64,000 bases of DNA from Nonomuraea zeae. GTDB taxonomy: Bacteria; Actinomycetota; Actinomycetes; Streptosporangiales; Streptosporangiaceae. Shown here piece after piece: positions 33,501-42,699 of the stretch. The stretch spans positions 30,307-94,306 of the forward strand of contig NZ_VCKX01000012.1 of the NCBI RefSeq assembly GCF_005889725.1, read 5' to 3'. The notes under the pieces were generated by a model. That model saw only the letters and a program-made list of their open reading frames with translations, was not told the origin of the DNA and did not search any database. Position numbers and translations under genes: made by a program. The number at the start of each line of letters is the position of its first letter. Position 1 is the first letter of the stretch.

Positions 33501-34030
33501 TCGGGCTGCTGACCGGCAGCGTGATCATGACGGTCACCGGCGGCCTGGCCCGCCGGACCACCGGCATCCTCGGCTGCTTCGTGGCCCTGGGCTTCGCCTT
33601 CGCGATCATCGGGATCGCGCCGCACCCGGCGCTGCCCGCGATCGGGCTGTTCTTCGTCGGGCTGCTCACCGCGCTGCTGAACGCGCACTGGTTCTCGATC
33701 GTGCAGCAGAAGGTCGGGCTCGACCTGCAGGGCAGGGTCATCGCCACGAACCTGATGCTCAGCTGGGCCATGGTCCCGGCCGGCTTCCTGCTGGCCGGGC
33801 CGGTGGTCGAGCGGGTCTTCGACCCCATCGCCGGCGCCGAGCGGGGCAGGGGGATCGGGCTGCTCATGCTCGTGGCGGGCGCGGTGACCGTGCTGATCGG
33901 CCTGGCGGCCGCCCGCTACCGGCCGGTGCGCCGCCTGGAGGACGACCTGCCCGACGCGATCCCCGACGCGGTGGTGATCGCCGACAAGGACCTGATCCAG
34001 GAGGGCGCCGACAGGCAGCTCGTCGCCTGA
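24548..34030 (+). CDS. NRPS/PKS hybrid with fused MFS transporter, C-T-KS-AT-T-C-A-T-TE-MFS
   Basis: 3,160 residues. C1 spans about 28-425 (HHIVADAW, His143). T1 has Ser462, with no A domain between C1 and T1. KS spans about 515-935 (Cys686, His822, His858). AT spans about 1020-1310 (Ser1113 in GHSIGEY; HAFHS at 1209 indicates malonyl-CoA). T2 has Ser1408, with no KR/DH/ER. C2 spans about 1465-1880 (HHIIVDG, His1590). A3 spans about 1900-2385 with code DILQLGMIWK, nine of ten with glycine. T3 has Ser2425. TE spans about 2475-2710, with Cys2551 in GHCMGG replacing Ser, then Asp2668 and His2698. An MFS transporter occupies about 2730-3130 (loop motif VADRWNRKT, about 10-12 membrane spans). The inferred product is aminoacyl-(X)-beta-ketoacyl-glycine, exported by the attached transporter. 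The fused MFS would tether the megaenzyme to the membrane. Confidence 0.93.
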
Positions 34031-34529
34031 CCGCGCTCCCCGGGCCCATCGGGCAGGTCACGCGCCGCGCGTACAGCTCCGCGAGGTCCATGAGCCAGGG
34101 CGTGAGCGCCTTTTCGTCATCGACCATGAGGCCGCACCAGCGCAGGGTCTGCTCGGCGATCCAGGCGGTGATGCGCCGGGTCCAGATCTCCGCGAAGTCC
34201 GCGGTGGCGATCCCCCGGCGGGCGCACTCGGCCCCGGCCCCGGCCATGCGCCCGGCGGTGACGTGCCGGGCGTAGGGCATGCGGTCGCGCAGGACGGCCC
34301 GGATCCCGGTCCACTCGGGATACTCGTCGCCCTCCCGGACGATCGGCTCCTGCGGAGGCTCGGGCGCGGCGAGCGCGGCGCCGGGCAGGCAGGCTTCGAG
34401 CACGGCCCGCGCGTAGGCCAGGTTCTCCGCGCTCTCCTCGGTCTCCGGCGGCCAGGCGAAGCCCGAGCCCCAGGAGAACGGGTAGGCCCGGACCGCCTCC
34501 GGCAGCAGCGGCCTCTCGTCCGAGATCAT
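33864..34529 (-). CDS. Unknown protein, last gene of the convergent operon
   Basis: 221 codons as read. Residues 1-150 look like a real acidic, Trp-rich helical protein (PYSFSWGS-like opening, FAWPPETEESAENLAYARAV, WIAEQTLRWCGLMVDDEKAL). I do not recognise the family. After about residue 160 the composition turns to Arg/Pro-rich sequence that is simply antisense to the end of the NRPS/PKS gene, with 167 nt of overlap. The native C-terminus may therefore have been lost, with the current stop accidental. It starts 49 nt after the ThDP gene, in the same operon. No good ribosome site was seen. Confidence 0.5.
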   Translation of the reverse strand: MISDERPLLPEAVRAYPFSWGSGFAWPPETEESAENLAYARAVLEACLPGAALAAPEPPQEPIVREGDEYPEWTGIRAVLRDRMPYARHVTAGRMAGAGAECARRGIATADFAEIWTRRITAWIAEQTLRWCGLMVDDEKALTPWLMDLAELYARRVTCPMGPGSAVRRRAACRRPPGSGPCRRSPPRRGSRRAGRPPGGAPAGSGRPPGRSARSPRPPRA

Positions 34530-34578
34530 GTGATTTTCAGCCCTCGCGGTCGCCGGTGTCCGCCCCAGCGTGCCACCC

Positions 34579-36291
34579 TCACCCGCCGGAGCGGAAGCGG
34601 TCTTCGAGTGCCTCGACCAGGCCGGCGATCACGCCGTCGGGTGAGGGGCTGTAGTGCGGGACCGCCCAGCGGGTGATCTTGGCGTCGATCACCGTGGGGC
34701 GGCCGGAGCTCAGCGCCGCGCGGAACGCCTCCTCGAACTCCTCGATCGTCTCCACCCGGTGGCCGTCGGCGCCGCACGCGCGCGCGTAGGCCGCGAAGTC
34801 GGGGTTCTCGAACTCGACGAGCCCGGTCTCCAGGTACGTCGAGATCTGGTAGAGCTTGATCAGCTTGAATTCCCCGTCGTTGAAGATGACCCAGATGACG
34901 GGGATGTCATGTTCGACGGCCGTCATCAGCTCGAAGCCGGACAGGGAGTAGCAGCCGTCGCCGCAGCCGACGACGACCGCCCGGTCCGGTTGCGCGACCT
35001 TCACCCCGATCGCGCCGTTGACGTGCCCGGCCATCGGCCCGAACGAGCCGGCCTTGCGGAAGTTCTGGCCCTCCTCCACGTCGACGTAGTAGCCGAGCCA
35101 GGCCAGATGCGCCCCCGCGTCGGCGAGCAGCACGCCGCGCTCGGGCAGCATGCGCCCGATCGCCTGCGCGAGCTCGCCCGGGTGGATCTTCCCGGTCAGG
35201 TGGGTGATGTGCCTGGCCTCGTAGTCCTTGCTCTCGACCTCGGCGGCCGGCACCTCCCCCACCTTCGCCTCCAGCGCGTCGGCGATGGCCGCCACCCCCG
35301 GGCGGGCGTCGGACAGCAGCGCGTGGTCCGGCTTGTACGCCTTGCGGAACTCGGTCTCCGAGATGTTCACGTAGATGAGCAGCTTGCCGTCGAACAGGTC
35401 CTCGCGGTAGTTGAACGTGGCGTGCTGGTTGAGCGAGTTCCCGATGCACAGCACGACGTCGGCCTCGCGGAAGGCCTTCCAGGCGCTGGCGTGCCCGCTG
35501 TCGCCGAAGACGCCGACCGACAGCGGGTGCCGCTCCGAGACGACGCCCTTGCCGTCGAGCGTGGTCAGCAGCGGGATGTGGAAGCGCTCGATCAGCCGCC
35601 TGATCTCCGGGCCCGCGCCGCTCCGGACGGCGCCGAACCCGGCGAGCGCGACGACGCGCCGGCCCTGGCCGATGGCCTCGGCCAGCACGGACGCGATCTC
35701 CTCCACGCGGGCCGGGTCGGGCAGGACAGGCGCGACGTCGAGGCGGACGGTACGGGCGTTCTCCACCTCGATGCCGCGCTCGGTCAGGTCGAGGGGGACG
35801 TGGATGTGCACCGGGCCCGGCCGCCCCGCGAAGGCGACGTTGACCGCCTCCTCCAGCACGTCGAACGTGTCCGCGACGTCCTCCAGCAGGAACGACTTCT
35901 TGGTCGTGGCGGCGAACATGGCCCGCGAGTCGGGTGTCCCGTTCATGCCCGAGGTCTCGTTGAGCGAGCCCCACCCCTGCCATTTCCTGGGCGCGTACCC
36001 CGAGACGGCGAGGACCGGGTAGGAGTCGGACATCGCCATGGCCAGCCCGGAGAACAGGTTGAACGCTCCCGGCCCGGCGGTGGCGAAGCAGAAGCCGAGC
36101 TCGCCGGTGTACATCGCGTACCCGCACGCCATGAACGACGCGGCCTGCTCGTGCCGGGTGATGATCGGCCGGATCCGCGACGAGTGCTTCAGCGCCAGCA
36201 TCAGACCGGCCGCGTTCTCCCCCGCGCCGCCGAAGGCGGCTCGCACCCCGACGTCTTCCAGCCCCTTGACGATGGCCTCGTACACCTTCAT
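34579..36291 (-). CDS. ThDP-dependent enzyme, acetolactate synthase-like (copy 1)
   Basis: 570 residues, typical for the acetolactate synthase/decarboxylase superfamily. The N-terminal PYR domain has the ThDP-activating Glu in TRHEQAASFMACGYA (near residue 48). The central domain (about 195-330) has GFGAVRSGAG and GNSLNQHA. The PP domain has the ThDP/Mg motif GCGDGCYSLSGFELMTAV...NDGEF (GDG-to-N motif) near 430-465. It would join or decarboxylate 2-oxo acids. Whether it makes an acyloin, an aldehyde or another product cannot be told. GGGAGGAATCC precedes ATG 36291. It is a tandem paralog of the next gene upstream (25 nt gap), with long identical stretches in both halves. Confidence 0.88.
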   Translation of the reverse strand: MKVYEAIVKGLEDVGVRAAFGGAGENAAGLMLALKHSSRIRPIITRHEQAASFMACGYAMYTGELGFCFATAGPGAFNLFSGLAMAMSDSYPVLAVSGYAPRKWQGWGSLNETSGMNGTPDSRAMFAATTKKSFLLEDVADTFDVLEEAVNVAFAGRPGPVHIHVPLDLTERGIEVENARTVRLDVAPVLPDPARVEEIASVLAEAIGQGRRVVALAGFGAVRSGAGPEIRRLIERFHIPLLTTLDGKGVVSERHPLSVGVFGDSGHASAWKAFREADVVLCIGNSLNQHATFNYREDLFDGKLLIYVNISETEFRKAYKPDHALLSDARPGVAAIADALEAKVGEVPAAEVESKDYEARHITHLTGKIHPGELAQAIGRMLPERGVLLADAGAHLAWLGYYVDVEEGQNFRKAGSFGPMAGHVNGAIGVKVAQPDRAVVVGCGDGCYSLSGFELMTAVEHDIPVIWVIFNDGEFKLIKLYQISTYLETGLVEFENPDFAAYARACGADGHRVETIEEFEEAFRAALSSGRPTVIDAKITRWAVPHYSPSPDGVIAGLVEALEDRFRSGG

Positions 36292-36316
36292 GGATTCCTC
36301 CCGTTGTCGGCGGGTG

Positions 36317-38026
36317 TCACTCGTGGCGCAGCCGCTCCTCGATCGCCTCCCACAGGCCGGGGATCACGCCCTTGGGCGACGGGCTGTAGTGCGGCAGGGC
36401 CCACCGGGTGATGGCGGCGTCGATCACCGTGGGCCGGCCCGAGCTCAGCGCCGCGCGGAACGCCTCCTCGAACTCCTCGATCGTCTCCACGCGATGGCCG
36501 TCGGCGCCGCACAGGCGCGCGTACGCGGCGAAGTCGGGGTTGCGGAAGTCCACCAGGGCCGACTCGCCGTACGTGGCGAGCTGGTAGAGCTTCACGAGCT
36601 TGTACTCGTGGTCGTTGAAGATCACCCAGATGACCGGGATGTCGTTCTGCACGGCGGTCATCAGCTCGAACCCAGCCATGGAGTAGCACCCGTCGCCGCA
36701 GCCGACGACGACCGTGCGGTCCGGCTCGGCCAGCTTCACCCCGATCGCGCCGTTGACGTGCCCGGCCATCGGCCCGAAGGTCCCCGTCTTGCGGAAGTTC
36801 TGGCCGCTTTCGAGATCGACGTAGTAGCCGAGCCAGGCCAGGTGCGCGCCCGCGTCGGCGAGCAGCACGCCGCGCTCGGGGAGCATGCGGCCGATCGCCT
36901 GCGCGAGCTCGCCCGGGTGGATCTTGCCGGGGAAGCGGACGATGTGCCGCCTCTCGTAGTCGCGGCCCACGACCTCCGGAGGGCGGACGGGCGGGGACTT
37001 CCGCTCCAGCGCCTCGGTGATCGCCTCGATGGCCAGGCGCGCGTCGGAGACGAGCCAGTGCCGGGGGACGTAGGTCTTGCCGATCTCGCTCCGCGCGATG
37101 TTGACGTGGATGAGCTCCTTGCCGTCGAACAGGTCCTCGCGCAGGCCGAAGGTCGCGTGCTGGTTGAGCGAGTTGCCGACGGCCAGGACCACGCCGGCCT
37201 CGGAGAAGGCCTTGCGGGCCCGCGCGTGGCCGCTCTCGGAGAACACCCCGACGGCCAGCGGGTGGGTCTCGGCGATGATCCCCTTGCCGTCCAGGGTGGT
37301 CATCAGCGGGATCTGGAACCGTTCGACGAAGCGCAGCATCGCCGCCTCCGCGTGGCTGCGGATCGCGCCGAACCCGGCCAGGACGACGATCCCGCGCCCG
37401 TCCCGCATCGCCTCGGACAGCGCGCCGGCGATCGCCTCGACCTGGTCGGGGTCGGGCCGCACCGGCGCCACGTCCACGCGGACGTCGCGGTAGTCCTCCA
37501 CGCTCACGCCGCGGGCGGTGAGGTTCTGCGGCACGTGGATGTGCACCGGCCCAGGACGTCCCTCGTAGGCGACGTTCACGGCCTCCTCCAGCACGTCGCA
37601 CGTGTCGGCGATGTCGGTGATCAGGTACGACTTCTTCGTCGTCGCGGCGAACATCGCGTGGGAGTCGGGGGTGCGGTTCAGCCCCGAGGTGTCGTTGACC
37701 GCGCCGCGGCCGCGCCAGTCGAGCGCGATGAAACCGGTGATGGCCAGGACCGGGTAGGAGTCCGACAGCGCGACCGCCAGGCCGGAGAACAGGTTGAACG
37801 CCCCGGGGCCGACCGTCGCGAAGCAGACGCCCAGCCGGTTGGTGTACATCGCGTAGCCGCAGGCCATGAACGACGCCGCCTGCTCGTGCCGCGTCATGAT
37901 CGGCCGGATCTTCGTGGAGTGCTCCAGCGCCAGCATCAAGCTGGCGACGTTCTCGCCGTTGCCGCCGAACGCGGTGTCGACCCCGGCGCTCTCCAGCCCC
38001 TTGACGAGAGCCTCATAGACCTGCAT
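36317..38026 (-). CDS. ThDP-dependent enzyme, acetolactate synthase-like (copy 2)
   Basis: 569 residues with the same three-domain plan as its neighbour. The catalytic Glu is in TRHEQAASFMACGYA, the central domain has GFGAIRSHAE and the ThDP motif is GCGDGCYSMAGFELMTAV followed by NDHEYK. ATG 38026 follows a strong GAGGAGGAC site at 6-nt spacing. A GTG at 38044 would add six acidic residues and is rejected. The two copies differ mainly around residues 100-130 (APRKWQGWGSLNETSG against IALDWRGRGAVNDTSG), which lies near substrate-binding loops in this superfamily. They may form a heteromer or act on different 2-oxo acids. Function in the cluster is inferred only. Confidence 0.88.
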   Translation of the reverse strand: MQVYEALVKGLESAGVDTAFGGNGENVASLMLALEHSTKIRPIMTRHEQAASFMACGYAMYTNRLGVCFATVGPGAFNLFSGLAVALSDSYPVLAITGFIALDWRGRGAVNDTSGLNRTPDSHAMFAATTKKSYLITDIADTCDVLEEAVNVAYEGRPGPVHIHVPQNLTARGVSVEDYRDVRVDVAPVRPDPDQVEAIAGALSEAMRDGRGIVVLAGFGAIRSHAEAAMLRFVERFQIPLMTTLDGKGIIAETHPLAVGVFSESGHARARKAFSEAGVVLAVGNSLNQHATFGLREDLFDGKELIHVNIARSEIGKTYVPRHWLVSDARLAIEAITEALERKSPPVRPPEVVGRDYERRHIVRFPGKIHPGELAQAIGRMLPERGVLLADAGAHLAWLGYYVDLESGQNFRKTGTFGPMAGHVNGAIGVKLAEPDRTVVVGCGDGCYSMAGFELMTAVQNDIPVIWVIFNDHEYKLVKLYQLATYGESALVDFRNPDFAAYARLCGADGHRVETIEEFEEAFRAALSSGRPTVIDAAITRWALPHYSPSPKGVIPGLWEAIEERLRHE

Positions 38027-38059
38027 GTCGTCCTCCTCGGCCACGCGGACGGAGCGCGG

Positions 38060-39433
38060 CTACGCGTGCCACCGCTCGGCATGCCGCTTGTGCGCGTCGG
38101 TCGTCCCGTTGGCGAAGAACTTCGCGTAGTACTCCGGCTCGACGTGATGTGCCTGCAGCCAGATGCCGGGCACGTGGATGGCGTCGGTGTGCGCGGGGAA
38201 GCGCCCGTGCGTGTCGTGGAGGTACGTGCAGACGTCCCGTACGCATTCGATCACGGGCCGGTCGTACTCCTCCGCCTCCTCCAGATAGCGGCGTCCGTAG
38301 TCACCCTGGTAGATGCGGGCGAAGGTCTTCTCGTCGCTGTAGATGCCGCTGGGGCCGAACTTCGCCCGCACGACGCTCTCGACGGCGGCCGTCATCGAGG
38401 GGTAGTTGGGCGGGCAGGCGGCCCTGATGAGGTGCTCCCCGCCGGCCCGGAGGCCGACCGGGTGGGAGCGCAGCGCGGCGTACTTCGGCAGCGGTACCTG
38501 CCAGCGCAGGATGTCGGCGAGGCGGAAGGGCGGCGTCACGAAGTCGAAGCCCAGCATCCGGCCGTAGGCGCGGGAGAACTTCGGGTCGCCGAGCATGATC
38601 TGCGGGTGGATCGTGGCGTGGATCCAGGCGCCGAGCCCCATGGCGTCCGCGGTCAGCATCATGTTCTGCAGGAGCAGGTCGGCCTCGACCTGGGTGCGCA
38701 TCGGCCCCAGGGCGCCGAGCGGCAGCTTGAGGTCCCGGTTCAGGAACCCGTTCTTGATCCACTTGCTCACGCCCGCCGGGCGGTAGAAGTTGCGGTCGTC
38801 GACCAGCGCCGGCCTGGCCCCGTCGGGCTGGGTGAGCAGGTACATCAGCCCGTTGATGTACTGGTGGGACAGGTCCACCACGGGCAGGAAGAGCGTGGTG
38901 CCGGGGAGGTTGGACAGGAAGCGGTTGGAGTCCAGGTAGGCCGGGAAGTCCCGCATGCCCTCCCGGACGTCGAGCCGGCCGGGGAGGACGCGCACCTTCG
39001 CCTGGCGGGCCCGCTCGACCAGCGTGCCGGCGTCGAAGGGCAGCTCCGGGGAGGGCGGCAGCTTCTTCAGGTAGTAGGTGCCGGTGTCGTTGATCATGAA
39101 GAAGTGTGTGCCCTGAGCGTTGTCGGGGCTGCCCGCCGTACGGCCGGTCATGTTGAGATTCGGCTTGGCCATGATGGGCTCGCCGTCGCGCGGGTCCTCG
39201 AACGGCCGGTCCGGCATGGTGAGGCCCGAGCAGCCGGTGAGCGCGATGAGCACCGCCTCCTCCAGCTCCGTCAGCGGCATCGGCGGGTGCGGCGACCGGT
39301 AGCTCATCGAGCCGGCCGGGACGGACGCGCCCCGGCTGACCCGGTGCGTCCGCCGCTTCCAGATGGTCTCCAGCAGGGGCCGGGTCAGGAGCTCCCGCAG
39401 CCCTTCCTGCCTGGTCGCCGGCTTGATGTCCAT
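38060..39433 (-). CDS. Nitroreductase-like flavoprotein
   Basis: 457 residues. The N-terminal LLETIWKRRTHRVSRGASVP with PMPLTELEEAVLIALTG resembles the RRSxRxF/LxxEELxxLL opening of SagB/nitroreductase-type FMN enzymes. QVEADLLLQNMMLTADAMGL with GAWIHATI resembles the central helix motif (LaxxNmxLAAxxLGLGx). The protein is longer than simple nitroreductases (about 200-250 residues). The C-terminal 120 residues are unassigned and His-rich (HDTHGRFPAHTD). Possible roles are FMN-dependent reduction or azoline-type oxidation of a cluster intermediate. It sits 40 nt after the oxygenase fusion gene and 33 nt before the ThDP gene. Confidence 0.6.
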   Translation of the reverse strand: MDIKPATRQEGLRELLTRPLLETIWKRRTHRVSRGASVPAGSMSYRSPHPPMPLTELEEAVLIALTGCSGLTMPDRPFEDPRDGEPIMAKPNLNMTGRTAGSPDNAQGTHFFMINDTGTYYLKKLPPSPELPFDAGTLVERARQAKVRVLPGRLDVREGMRDFPAYLDSNRFLSNLPGTTLFLPVVDLSHQYINGLMYLLTQPDGARPALVDDRNFYRPAGVSKWIKNGFLNRDLKLPLGALGPMRTQVEADLLLQNMMLTADAMGLGAWIHATIHPQIMLGDPKFSRAYGRMLGFDFVTPPFRLADILRWQVPLPKYAALRSHPVGLRAGGEHLIRAACPPNYPSMTAAVESVVRAKFGPSGIYSDEKTFARIYQGDYGRRYLEEAEEYDRPVIECVRDVCTYLHDTHGRFPAHTDAIHVPGIWLQAHHVEPEYYAKFFANGTTDAHKRHAERWHA

Positions 39434-39473
39434 GGTCGCTCTCGCTTTCGCTCGTTTCCGGCACTCGGCGCCG

Positions 39474-42389
39474 TCAGGCGGGCCCGGTCCCGTCGTGCCC
39501 CTCCGGCACGGCCGGCCGCCACGGCGCGAAGGCGCTCGCCGTACGCGGCAGGTGGCCCGCCAGCTCGGGGCAGTGCCGCAGGATGACGCTGGTCATGCCG
39601 TTGCGCTCGATCCAGTCCAGCCCCAGCGGGGTGTAGATCTCGGGCCGGTAGTCGACGGTGAGGAACCGGTCGCTCTGCAGGCGGCGGCTGGCCATGAGGA
39701 TGAAGATGCGGAACGCGGTGTCGCTGAAGCCGAACCGCTCGGGCGGGTTCTCCGCGAACAGCCCGACCATCGTGTCGATGTCGTCGACCGTCCGGTAGAC
39801 GTCCTTGAGCCGGGCCAGCGTGTCCGGGTCGGAGCTGAGGTCCTCGAAGCGCCGCAGGCGCGGCTTGTGCAGCCCCGCGCGGAAGTCGTTGTAGCGCGGC
39901 ACGCCGCGGCGGCGCGTGCGGACGAGGTCCACCACGGACAGGTCGAGGATCTCCCCGTTGCGCTCGAACGCCTGGAGCGCGCGCGGGAAGTTGCGCAGTG
40001 TGATCGCGCCCGGGTGGGCGATGCCGAACGAGTAGATCGAGTTCGCCAGGCCCGCCCGGCGCATGACCGTCTCCGTGGCCGAGCCCTGCACGTCGTTGAA
40101 GCCCAGGGTGTGCAGCGTCCGCCCGGAGGCGTGGTCGGCGATCTCGTAGTCGTCGGGGATCAGCGGGTGCATCCGGTAGACGGTGACGAAGTCCTCGGTG
40201 AGCGAGTAGGGCACCTCGTGGTGGTCCGGCAGGGTCTGGGGGATGCCCTTGAGCGCGTGCTCGTCGGCCAGCCACAGCCCGAGGTGGGCCAGCCAGTTCT
40301 CCGGCGGTCCCGACCAGTTGGCCTTCAGGCCGATGTCGATCAGGTCGGTCGCGAGGATCGCGGGCGTCCACTCCACGGTGTGGATCTTGGCGATGAGGGC
40401 GGAGACGACGAGCCGCGCCACGTGGTAGACGGTGTCCTCGTCCATGCTGGGGTACTCGCCGCGCAGGGCCTCGCACACCGCGTTGTGCTCGCGGGCGAAG
40501 AGGGTGTGCATGACGCTGAGCCCGAGCCACCAGTTCTCCCTGAACCCGGTGATCGGGATGCCGTCCGGCCCGGGCACCAGGTGCCCGTCCTCCAGGTGCA
40601 GGCGCGCGCCGCCGTCCGGCTCGCGCAGGGACTTCGCCACGCTCTCGTCCCCGCCGTAGACCTCCGAGCCGTCCCACCAGTGGGAGGCGGCGTTGGCGGT
40701 CAGGATCGGCGGCCCCGCGCTCCCCATCGGGCGCGCGCCCTCGTCCTCGGCGAAGCGCATGACCGTCTCCGGCCCGCCGCCCGGGGTGTTGGTCCAGGTC
40801 ATGCCGGGAGGCAGCGGCACCTCGACGCTCTTCGTCCCGGCCGGGTAGCGCTTGTGGTCGACCCAGTCGTGCACCTGGAACTGGATCCACGCGGCGGCCA
40901 GGACGTTCAGCGACCGCGCCGGGATGAAGGTGTCGCGGTGCAGCAACTCCCTGCTGACCACCAGCGGATTGGGCTCGTCGAACAGGTCGGGCCGGTAGAC
41001 CGGGCGGAGGTTGCGGCCGAAGGGCGAGCCGAGCGCGCCCATCATCGGCGCCGACAGGTCGTTGAAGGTGCCGTCGTACGTGCGCCGGGTCCGCACGTCC
41101 TCCTCGATGGGCGGCGGCACCGGGTGGGCCTTCGGCGGGGCGTCGCGGATCTCGGTGTCGATGAGGTTGTCGCGGCGCAGCACCTGGCGGATGGTCTCGA
41201 CGTTGAGCAGCCCCACCCAGGTCGGCAGCCTGTCCCACGAGACGACCCGGTTGAGTGCGCCGAAGGCGCGCTGGAGCAGCGCGCCGACGACGAGGTTGCG
41301 TTTCGGCGCCGGCGTGAGGAAGCGCAGGCCGCGGCGATGGGCGCTGCCGGCCTCGTAGGCGGCCTTGCGGGCGCGGTTCAGGTTGCCGAGCGGCCGGAAC
41401 TCGTCGGTGGTGTTCCACGGGTCGAAGGCGAGCTGGTCGATCCGGAGCGCGACCGCGCGCGCGTCGGCGGTGTCGAGGTCCTGGCGCGGGATCGTCAGCG
41501 TGGCCACCGGGATGGCGGGGGTGTCCTCGTCGGGCCAGTCGGCCGCGCCGTTCTCGATGGGCGTGCTCCTGGCGTCCAGGTAGCGCTGCACGCACAGCTC
41601 GAAGACGACGTCCGCGCCGGCCAGCCGGGCCGCCAGCTCGTGGCTGAGGTAGTCGGGGTCGCTCTGCGAGGCGGGCGGCGCCGCCGGCGCGCCCGCGGCC
41701 GGGCGCAGGCGGTAGCGGACCGGCCCGGCCTGGCCCCACAGGATCGCGCCGCGGCTCCAGTACGTCTCGATCGCGAGGCTGCGTATCTGGCGGCCGGTTC
41801 CCGCGGTCACGTTTCGCCGCATGCGCGTGGCCGTGGACCAGCCGACCGCCATCGGCAGCTTGACGAACACGCCGATCCCCTTGCGCAGGGTCGAGTTCGC
41901 ACCGGCCATGGCCCGCGCGAAGGCGACGAACTCGCGCGCGTCCCTGGCGTGGGAGACCGGAAAGTTCGTCATCAGCAGGTCGTGGGCCTCTTCCGGCCCC
42001 ACCTGGACCCGCAGCGCCGCGCCGCGCAGGTCAGGGGTGAAGTCCGGCTGGCGGGCGCCGCCGGCGTTGGACAGCCGCACGATGACCGGGTATTCGGCGC
42101 CGGGCTGGGCGAAGCCGGTCCGCAGCTCTTCCGGAAGGTCGTCGCGGAACCTCAGCCGGGCGTTCTCGACGCCGAGGATCGCCTTGGCGTGGAAGGTCCG
42201 CTCTACGCCGGGGGCGCCGGTGCGTCGCTGGATCTTCAGCTGGACGCGCATGAGATCGCGGGCCAGCCGTTCGAAGATCGTGCGCTCCACCTCGGGGCTG
42301 CCGCCGACATAACGCTCGTACTGCTCGGTCGCGGGTGATTCACGCACTGTCGGAGCTTCACCGACAAGGCGCTCCTGCTGTCTGGTCAT
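39474..42389 (-). CDS. Catalase-like / fatty-acid alpha-dioxygenase fusion
   Basis: 971 residues. The N-terminal domain (about 25-375) resembles catalase-related haem proteins: His67 in TFHAKAILGVE, VIVRLSNAGGARQPDFTPDL and RPLGNLNRARKAAY. The usual proximal R-x-x-x-Y ligand is not obvious. The C-terminal domain (about 400-965) matches plant-type alpha-dioxygenase of the animal haem peroxidase superfamily: distal His507 in WIQFQVHDWVDH, WWDGSEVYGG, LFAREHNAVCEAL, LIAKIHTVEWTPAIL, and catalytic Tyr738 with proximal His741 in VYRMHPLIPDDY. Alpha-dioxygenases convert fatty acids to 2-hydroperoxides, so the catalase-like part may process that hydroperoxide. ATG 42389 has GGGAGGAC 6-8 nt upstream. 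It is the first gene of the five-gene convergent operon. Confidence 0.88.
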   Translation of the reverse strand: MTRQQERLVGEAPTVRESPATEQYERYVGGSPEVERTIFERLARDLMRVQLKIQRRTGAPGVERTFHAKAILGVENARLRFRDDLPEELRTGFAQPGAEYPVIVRLSNAGGARQPDFTPDLRGAALRVQVGPEEAHDLLMTNFPVSHARDAREFVAFARAMAGANSTLRKGIGVFVKLPMAVGWSTATRMRRNVTAGTGRQIRSLAIETYWSRGAILWGQAGPVRYRLRPAAGAPAAPPASQSDPDYLSHELAARLAGADVVFELCVQRYLDARSTPIENGAADWPDEDTPAIPVATLTIPRQDLDTADARAVALRIDQLAFDPWNTTDEFRPLGNLNRARKAAYEAGSAHRRGLRFLTPAPKRNLVVGALLQRAFGALNRVVSWDRLPTWVGLLNVETIRQVLRRDNLIDTEIRDAPPKAHPVPPPIEEDVRTRRTYDGTFNDLSAPMMGALGSPFGRNLRPVYRPDLFDEPNPLVVSRELLHRDTFIPARSLNVLAAAWIQFQVHDWVDHKRYPAGTKSVEVPLPPGMTWTNTPGGGPETVMRFAEDEGARPMGSAGPPILTANAASHWWDGSEVYGGDESVAKSLREPDGGARLHLEDGHLVPGPDGIPITGFRENWWLGLSVMHTLFAREHNAVCEALRGEYPSMDEDTVYHVARLVVSALIAKIHTVEWTPAILATDLIDIGLKANWSGPPENWLAHLGLWLADEHALKGIPQTLPDHHEVPYSLTEDFVTVYRMHPLIPDDYEIADHASGRTLHTLGFNDVQGSATETVMRRAGLANSIYSFGIAHPGAITLRNFPRALQAFERNGEILDLSVVDLVRTRRRGVPRYNDFRAGLHKPRLRRFEDLSSDPDTLARLKDVYRTVDDIDTMVGLFAENPPERFGFSDTAFRIFILMASRRLQSDRFLTVDYRPEIYTPLGLDWIERNGMTSVILRHCPELAGHLPRTASAFAPWRPAVPEGHDGTGPA

Positions 42390-42699
42390 CCGGATGTCCT
42401 CCCGGCACTCACCCGCATCGGCCATGAGAACGGTTCGCGCGACGCGGGAATGCGATTTCCGCCGGGAATCAAGCCACGTTGTCACAAAGCGCGCGCCCGG
42501 TGGGCGGGCAGGTCGGACCCGGCTTCTCCATCATCCAGGAGGCGGCGTCCTGGCCGGATAAAGCAGGCCGCATGAAGCCCAAAGGATATCCTCAACCGAT
42601 TTATCACCGAACGAAACTTGTGTCGTTCTTTGGGGAACGCGGGAATGGGCGCGCGTTTGATTTCCCGCCCCCGGCGACCGGCTGGTTTACGTCCACCGC
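42390..42699. other. Intergenic region upstream of the oxidative operon
   Basis: No gene is seen. It is relatively AT-rich between about 42580 and 42660 (TTTATCACCGAACGAAAC) and must hold the promoter of the leftward operon. I could not place convincing -35/-10 boxes. Confidence 0.4.
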
